Shown here one piece after another: positions 41,458-46,012 of a stretch of 46,012 nt of DNA. Position numbers and translations under genes: made by a program. Numbering within the stretch: position 1 is the stretch's first letter; every line of letters starts with the position of its first letter. A model generated the notes under the pieces. The model worked only from the letters and a program-made list of their open reading frames with translations, searched no databases and had not been told where the DNA came from. Source of the stretch: UBA4572 sp049965515 (GTDB taxonomy: Bacteria > Nitrospirota > Leptospirillia > Leptospirillales > Leptospirillaceae); contig JBMFWG010000012.1 in NCBI GenBank assembly GCA_049965515.1, positions 1-46,012 on the forward strand, in the 5' to 3' direction.

Positions 41458-41898
41458 CTAGCCCCTTTTCCTCCCCGACCTCGTGGTGGAACACTCGGTC
41501 GGGCTCCCCCCGGGAACGGTCACAGGGATAATCACCGGGTCGATCAGCACAATGTGGTCCTTCCGGGCCGTCTGGTAGCCCAGACGGTGGGGACCGGGGG
41601 AGAGATGGCTGACGCAAAGGGAAAGGGGGGAGTCGGGAACGATCCGTCTCTCCAGGAGCCTGTCCCCATCGAGGGACAGGTAGAAAAACACACCGGAAGG
41701 GTGGGGGGGGACCCTAAAAACAAGAGTGGCCGTGGAGCCTCGGACGACAAGCGAGACGAGCTGTGGAAGAGACGGGGGAAGAGAAGGAGCGGCCAGGGCC
41801 ATTGATGTTCCAAGAAAAAAAACAAGAACCATCGAGTTCGCATAGAAACTTCCGAAAACTCCCCAGAACTTTTTCAATGGATACCATCCGCCAATCAA
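41458..41898 (-). CDS. Small exported protein of unknown function
   Basis: This 146-residue frame starts at TTG 41898, or at ATG 41832 inside the hydrophobic stretch; neither has a strong Shine-Dalgarno. MVLVFFLGTSMALAAP (about 23-38) looks like a signal peptide ending in AxA. The mature 105 residues contain VSLVVRGSTATLVFRVP, SGVFFYLSLDGDRLLERR and LSPGPHRLGYQTARKD, which look like a small beta sandwich similar to PEGA-type domains. No enzymatic motif is visible. It is six bases upstream of def. The antisense frames overlapping it are shadows. Confidence 0.55.
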   Translation of the reverse strand: MIGGWYPLKKFWGVFGSFYANSMVLVFFLGTSMALAAPSLPPSLPQLVSLVVRGSTATLVFRVPPHPSGVFFYLSLDGDRLLERRIVPDSPLSLCVSHLSPGPHRLGYQTARKDHIVLIDPVIIPVTVPGGSPTECSTTRSGRKRG

Positions 41899-41976
41899 GA
41901 GAAGAGTCTCCCAGGAACTTCCACACCCTGTGATCCTGTCAGCCTGACCATCGGGTCAGCTCCGGCTCTGGCGACT

Positions 41977-42005
41977 AGTGTAGCAAAGAGGAGGGGAAAT
42001 GACAC
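41977..42005 (-). promoter_or_regulatory. Candidate promoter upstream of the exported protein-def-fmt unit
   Basis: On the minus strand GTGTCA (42000-42005) and TACACT (41977-41982) are 17 bases apart, in the 184-base gap after the coiled-coil gene. The -10 is good and the -35 moderate. Transcription would start near 41970. Confidence 0.4.
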
Positions 42006-42082
42006 CAGAATTCTGACCCGAAGCCACGAACTCAGCCTGCCTGACCAGGGGATGAGTCAAGTCTCGACAACAGCCGGAGACA

Positions 42083-42403
42083 TCAGCGCGGGCGCTGGCC
42101 ATGTCGGGAGAGAATCGTCCGAAACTCGTCCACAAGAAAGGGAAGATCGAGGTTGAGGTCTCCCACGGCATTCCGCCAGCGGGTTTCCCGGATATGGAGA
42201 ATCTGAAAGTCCTCCTTGAATCCCGCAATCTCCCGGGAGAGCCGCCCGGAATCCTCCCGAAGCCGGTCCCTTCCGTCGAGGAGAACATTCCATTCCTCAC
42301 GGGTGGCCCGGAGTCGATCGACCACCAGAGACATCTTCTCCAGAAGGTCACCAAACTCCCTCACAGCCAGGATAATCCGGTTGATTTCCCGTGAATCGAG
42401 CAC
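42083..42403 (-). CDS. Small coiled-coil protein of unknown function
   Basis: I chose GTG 42403, because GGAGAGGAAA is directly upstream; the longer frame to 42505 has no Shine-Dalgarno. The 106-residue protein is highly charged, with heptad-like spacing of Leu and Ile: INRIILAVREFGDLLEKMSLVVDRL, then SGRLSREIAGFKEDFQIL. It has no signal peptide or cysteines. It could be a structural or regulatory helical protein. The alternative frame (41956-42354) on the same strand lacks a good start and is not supported. Confidence 0.55.
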   Translation of the reverse strand: MLDSREINRIILAVREFGDLLEKMSLVVDRLRATREEWNVLLDGRDRLREDSGRLSREIAGFKEDFQILHIRETRWRNAVGDLNLDLPFLVDEFRTILSRHGQRPR

Positions 42404-42670
42404 GGCGTTTCCTCTCCTGTATCTTGGGGCTCTGGCCGATCTGTAAGACGATGGGACAATAGTCCATCGTAGCACGGCGAAAGATTTAAAAAAAACAAAC
42501 ACCAAGATTTTTCAGGTAAAGAGTAATAAAATAAATGATAATTTTTGTTTACTTTTATTAAACAGAAAGTGAGGGAGCTTCGGCCATCTCCCTAAGGACC
42601 AAAGGGGAGAATGTCAGTGATGGATTCCCGGAGAAGTGCCGGGGCGAAAAAACCGGAGTGATGCTCTGTT

Positions 42671-43348
42671 TTAGGAGAGCCCTTCCGTGAGTCTCCTCAG
42701 CCAGGAGGAGATCTCGGCTATTTCAGGAAGACAAACAGAATGTCCCATCCGATAATCGATCCAGCGTCGCTCTCCCCCGCCGCCCAAGGCCACAATGCGC
42801 TCGAAGCTGCTCTTGCCGACGCGGTAGGGAACGACCGGATCTTCGGTTCCGTGGATCATCAGAAGGGGGGTCGGACTATCGGCAAGCCCGAGGGCCGGTG
42901 AAGAGGGAAGGTAGGTAGACAGGGCCAGGACCCCGGCATACCGAAGCCCGGTGGAAAAGGTCGAAAGGAGGGCGATGACCCCTCCCTGGGAAAACCCTGC
43001 CAGAACAATTCGCTCCCGGGAAATTCCCCGGGAGATCTCCCGGCTGGCAAACCTTTCCACCTCGGCTACCGAACTCCTCATTCCCTCCACGTCCGGATCA
43101 CGGGCGATCTCTGGATGGGAGATATCGTACCAGGCGCGCATAGGGATGCCTCCGTTGACCCTCACCCGGATCACCGGGGCATGGGGGAAGACAAACCGGA
43201 TCGGTTTCTCCGGAAGATCCATCTCCGAAACGATCCCCTCGAAGTCGTGACCATCGGCTCCGAGGCCATGAAGCCAGATTACGGCCAGGACAGGATCGGA
43301 TCCGGTCTCGACAACCACGGCCTCCGGAGTTTCGCTACTTTGGAGCAT
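42671..43348 (-). CDS. Carboxylesterase/phospholipase of the alpha/beta hydrolase fold
   Basis: The 225-residue protein matches the YpfH/EstB-type carboxylesterases. It has AVIWLHGLGADGHDFEGIV near the oxyanion hole, FVFPHAPV and MRAWYDI. The catalytic triad is Ser120 (GFSQGG), Asp170 (GTEDPVVPY) and His203 (MGHSVC). No signal peptide, so probably cytoplasmic; natural substrates are short-chain acyl or lysophospholipid esters in relatives. The start overlaps yyaL by 14 bases. The gap downstream (42404-42670) is AT-rich, 267 bases, with no gene I can support. Confidence 0.92.
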   Translation of the reverse strand: MLQSSETPEAVVVETGSDPVLAVIWLHGLGADGHDFEGIVSEMDLPEKPIRFVFPHAPVIRVRVNGGIPMRAWYDISHPEIARDPDVEGMRSSVAEVERFASREISRGISRERIVLAGFSQGGVIALLSTFSTGLRYAGVLALSTYLPSSPALGLADSPTPLLMIHGTEDPVVPYRVGKSSFERIVALGGGGERRWIDYRMGHSVCLPEIAEISSWLRRLTEGLS

Positions 43349-45359
43349 GTTCTAAGACTCCTTTGAAAAACTTCGCAAGATCGTTGTCGACCGGCAGGAG
43401 GCACCCGAAGCTCCCGCAAAGAGTTCCCCGAGTCACTCCCGACGGGGGAGGAGATTTTTCCCGAACCCCCACTCCTTCCTTCGCCCGGACCGTCCAGACC
43501 CAGGGGGCATCAAGAGCGATCTGCCGTTGCCATTTTTCCGACTCCGATCCCCAGAGAATGGCCACTGGAGCGCCGGCATTCCAAAGCGACAGGGCTGACA
43601 GCAGCGTGTCAAACCCTTCGGGATGGTCGTTAAAGACCCCTGAAAAGAGTTCGAGTGTCCGGGAGGCCGACTCGAGGAAGCCCGGCTCCCCCAGAAGGGA
43701 GCCCAGCCTCAGAAGTCCCCGGGCGGCCGAGCCGTTCCCCGAGGGAAGGGACTGGTCGTGGCCCGGCTTTGTCCGTACCGGAAGAGCTTCATGGTCCCGG
43801 GCTGTAAAGAAGAAGCCTCCCTCGGCCGGATCCTCGAAGAGCTCCTGCAAGGCACGGGCCACCGAGAGGGCAAAGTCCAGCGTTTCCTCCGAGAACTCAG
43901 AGGAAAGCTCCTCAAGAAGCGCTTCAAGAAGAAAGGCATAATCGTCAAGATAGGCACCGAGGCGGCTCTTTCCCCCGGCCCGGACGGCGAGAAGACGTCC
44001 CTCGTGCCACATATGTCGACGGATCGCCCCAAGAATCTCCCGGCCCTCCTGCCTCCAGTCTTCCCGGTCCAGATGGCGCCCCGCTTCGAGCAACCCCTTC
44101 GCCCAAAGCGCGTTCCAGGATGTCAGGATCTTGTCGTCAAGCCCCGGACGTACACGGGTGGAGCGAATCTGAAAGAGCCTCTCCCGGGCTCCCCGAAGGG
44201 CTTGGGAAGCCTCCACGGGAGAAAGCCCCTCCTCGCGGGCCCACTCCTCCGGAGTTCGCGAAAGGACGGCATGCCAGTGGTGGCCCTCAAAATTCGGGGG
44301 ACGGTCGAAGCCCAGACAGGCCAGGGCCGCCTCCCTCTCCCGGCCGGAAAGAGACTCCTCGACCTCGTGCCGGCTCCACCGGTAAAACCGGCCCTCCTCG
44401 CCCTCCGAGTCGGCATCGAGCGAGGAAAAATACATCCCCTCCGGGGACCGCATCTCTCTCTGGGCCCAAAGGGCTGTTCGCTCGGCCACTTCCCGGAAAA
44501 ACGGATCGCCGGTCATGACATGGGCCCGGGCATAGAGCCCCAGAAGAGGTCCGTTGTCGTAGAGCATCTTTTCGAAATGGGGAATCTCCCATCGATCGTC
44601 GACGCTATAGCGGGCAAAGCCGCCGCCAATCTGGTCGAAGAGTCCCCCCCGGGCCATCTTGCGAAGGGTCAGAAAGGCCATCTCCCGGTCGGAGACTTCG
44701 GAGGAGTCAAGCAGAAATGACAGTCCCTGGGAGTGGGGAAACTTCGGAGCTCCGCCGAAGCCCCCAAAGTCGGGATCGAAGACCTGCCGAAGATGGGCGA
44801 GGAAGGAGGCGACGGGAGCCGGAGACAGGGAGGCTTCCCCCCGTCTCCGGGGAGAAAGGCTTTCCAGGACATCGACCACCTGGCGGTTGTCGGGGCTTTC
44901 GAGCTCGGCCTTGTGCTCGTCGTAAAAGCCCCGGATACGCCCGAGCACCTCGGTAAAGCCGGGAAGTCCGAAACGGGAGGTCCGGGGAAAATAGGTCCCG
45001 GCCGCAAAGGGGACCTTCCGGGAGGTCAGAAAAACGGTCAGAGGCCAGCCCCCACCCCGCCGGGCGAGAATCTGATGGGCGGTCTGGTAGATCAGATCAA
45101 GGTCGGGACGCTCTTCCCGGTCGACCTTGATGTTGACGAAGTCCCGATTCATCTGCCCGGCCGTCTCGGGATCCTCGAAGGACTCGTGGGCCATGACATG
45201 GCACCAGTGGCAGGCGGCATATCCGATGGAGAGGAGGACGGGGCGACCGCTTCGAGCGGACTCTGCCCAGGCCTCCTCTCCCCAGGGATACCAGTCGACG
45301 GGGTTGTCGGCATGCTGGCGAAGATAGGGGCTGGTCTCATCTTTCAGGCGATTCGGCAT
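43335..45359 (-). CDS. YyaL/DUF255 thioredoxin-domain protein
   Basis: The 674-residue protein starts MPNRLKDETSPYLRQHADNPVDWYPW, the signature of the DUF255 (SSP411/YyaL) family. The N-terminal thioredoxin-like domain has the active-site-like motif CHWC (Cys50, Cys53) followed by DREERPDLD. The remaining 500 residues form a six-hairpin-glycosidase-like toroid: GGGFARYSVDDRWEIPHFEKMLYDNGPLL and SLDADSEGEEGRFY. Its biological role is unresolved; despite the fold no glycosidase activity is established. It probably forms an operon with the downstream esterase. Confidence 0.93.
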   Translation of the reverse strand: MPNRLKDETSPYLRQHADNPVDWYPWGEEAWAESARSGRPVLLSIGYAACHWCHVMAHESFEDPETAGQMNRDFVNIKVDREERPDLDLIYQTAHQILARRGGGWPLTVFLTSRKVPFAAGTYFPRTSRFGLPGFTEVLGRIRGFYDEHKAELESPDNRQVVDVLESLSPRRRGEASLSPAPVASFLAHLRQVFDPDFGGFGGAPKFPHSQGLSFLLDSSEVSDREMAFLTLRKMARGGLFDQIGGGFARYSVDDRWEIPHFEKMLYDNGPLLGLYARAHVMTGDPFFREVAERTALWAQREMRSPEGMYFSSLDADSEGEEGRFYRWSRHEVEESLSGREREAALACLGFDRPPNFEGHHWHAVLSRTPEEWAREEGLSPVEASQALRGARERLFQIRSTRVRPGLDDKILTSWNALWAKGLLEAGRHLDREDWRQEGREILGAIRRHMWHEGRLLAVRAGGKSRLGAYLDDYAFLLEALLEELSSEFSEETLDFALSVARALQELFEDPAEGGFFFTARDHEALPVRTKPGHDQSLPSGNGSAARGLLRLGSLLGEPGFLESASRTLELFSGVFNDHPEGFDTLLSALSLWNAGAPVAILWGSESEKWQRQIALDAPWVWTVRAKEGVGVREKSPPPSGVTRGTLCGSFGCLLPVDNDLAKFFKGVLEHAPK

Positions 45360-45466
45360 TGTTCTCTCCCGGGGTTCTCCGGACGGCTACCCGGGAGATT
45401 TCCACTCCCCGGACGGCCCCGGACCTTCATTTTAACCGGGAGACGAAGGCCTCGTCCAACAATCAC

Positions 45467-45545
45467 TCACGAAAGCGCGAAACTCTCCTCCCCGTCGACC
45501 ACCACCGTGTTCCCTCCCGCGCGCTTGGCCCGGTAGAGGGCTGAC
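45467..45545 (-). pseudogene. 3' fragment of a GGDEF (diguanylate cyclase) gene
   Basis: On the minus strand a frame ending at 45467 reads ALYRAKRAGGNTVVVDGEE, followed by a few residues and a TGA. This is the standard C-terminal end of a GGDEF domain, where ADxALYRAKRAGRN is conserved. The conserved Asp just upstream of ALYRAK is not present; the match ends near 45545. Just beyond it the DNA belongs to the DUF4338 element. The rest of the GGDEF gene is not in the window, so I infer it was interrupted or deleted by the element. Confidence 0.78.
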
Positions 45546-45600
45546 CTTGTCCCATAAGTCGGGTGTGGACACCGGCAGATTTTTCCTGTAGTCTGTCTGC

Positions 45601-45945
45601 ATGAAAATTTTCGGCCAGACCCTTGACACATCGACTCTCGAGACGATCCGGACAGAGGCGGCCTCTGCCGTTTCGCGAAGCGCCCTGGCGCGGAAGGTCT
45701 GCGAGATCTTGGGATGGAGGGGAGCGAACGGCAAGCCCAAGGAGATGAGCGCCCGGCTTCTTCTGAATACGCTCGAAGAGAAGGGGGAGGTGGTTCTTCC
45801 CCCCTCGCAAAGGACGGTTCCGGCATGGAATGCTCCGAAAGAGGGAGATCCCCTGTGGCAGACGATGGCGGGACCGTTCGAGGGGCCTCTGTCCGACTTG
45901 GGGTCTCTGGAGATCGTGCGGGTGGGGACGAAGGAGGAGGGGTGA
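45601..45945 (+). pseudogene. DUF4338/DruA-like protein, truncated to its N-terminal domain
   Basis: The 114-residue frame resembles the N-terminal domain of DUF4338 (DruA-like) proteins, with RSALARKVCEILGWRGANGK, EMSARLLLNTLEEKGEVVLPP and PLSDLGSLEIVRVG. The full family has 300-400 residues; the catalytic-looking part that follows (usually beginning with WNxLxxxYHYLG) is missing, because the frame ends at TGA 45943-45945. No other frame nearby continues it. Family members occur both in Druantia defence and, far more often, as solitary mobile genes. Solitary context and truncation favour the latter. No Shine-Dalgarno is visible. Confidence 0.7.
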
Positions 45946-46012
45946 GCGACAAATTTTAGGACCAAAAATAATCTTGCAAGTAACTATTTTAAGGCATGAC
46001 TGTTGACTCATA
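45946..46012. mobile_element. Possible left end of another insertion sequence
   Basis: Right after the truncated DUF4338 frame the composition becomes AT-rich (ACAAATTTTAGGACC, TAACTATTTTAAGG) and unlike the flanking DNA. This could be the end of an element that cut the DUF4338 gene and continues past the window. No coding frame or repeat confirms it. Confidence 0.3.

Noticed and set aside
41956..42354. Minus-strand 132-codon frame overlapping the coiled-coil gene
   Set aside because: No ribosome-binding site and a composition typical of a shadow; the frame ending at 42083 has heptads and a good start.
45601..45945. A complete Druantia defence system
   Set aside because: Only a DruA-like N-terminus is present; no DruB-DruE or helicase genes are in the window.

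Overview
The window is 46 kb of a bacterial chromosome with moderately high GC content. It is densely packed and runs almost entirely on the minus strand from position 7747 onward. I read it as most probably Leptospirillum or a close relative in the Nitrospirota. This is an inference from gene content and order (System II cytochrome c maturation, a B12-type radical SAM protein with its own ferredoxin, DruA-like and ISAzo13/IS66 mobile-element fragments), not from a database search.

Layout. Positions 1-1134 hold two transposase remnants: the C-terminus of an ISAzo13-type transposase butted against an N-terminally truncated IS66-type transposase. A short plus-strand block follows: two overlapping thymidylate-kinase-like genes (1383-2722), then rpiB, glyA, nrdR and priA (3520-7744). 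A minus-strand FN3 lipoprotein (2778-3320) is divergent from rpiB, with overlapping promoters. From 7747 to 14778 a minus-strand operon encodes ResB, CcsB, two thioredoxin-like proteins and CcdA, the System II cytochrome c maturation set. Its last two genes are a geranylgeranyl-reductase-type flavoprotein and a site-2-type protease.

Next comes a translation and envelope operon, rpsB-tsf-pyrH-frr-alr-mlaE-mlaF-mlaD (14953-22116), preceded by a highly structured 5' leader. Upstream of it are argJ, a DUF3617-type protein, argC, rpsI, rplM, a large B12-binding radical SAM protein and its adjacent ferredoxin (22402-28543). Then come a membrane protein, a FolB-like enzyme, a lipoprotein resembling the C-terminal domain of CcmI, and RNase G (28804-32153).

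The cell-shape operon RDD-mreB-mreC-mreD-mrdA-rodA occupies 32281-38122. Rpe, HtpX, Fmt and Def follow (38272-41451). Smaller genes, an esterase and a YyaL/DUF255 protein lead to the right edge. There, a 3' fragment of a GGDEF (diguanylate cyclase) gene abuts a truncated DUF4338/DruA-like gene, so the window is bounded on both sides by mobile-element debris.

Much of the minus strand is translationally coupled: many neighbours overlap as TGATG, GTGA or TTGA. The items most worth a second look are the inactivated IS66 transposase, the kinase pair in which one copy has lost the DRY motif, the flavoprotein and protease inside the cytochrome c operon, the CcmI-like orphan in a System II organism, the long MlaD with a tyrosine-rich C-terminus, the rpsB leader and the broken GGDEF gene.
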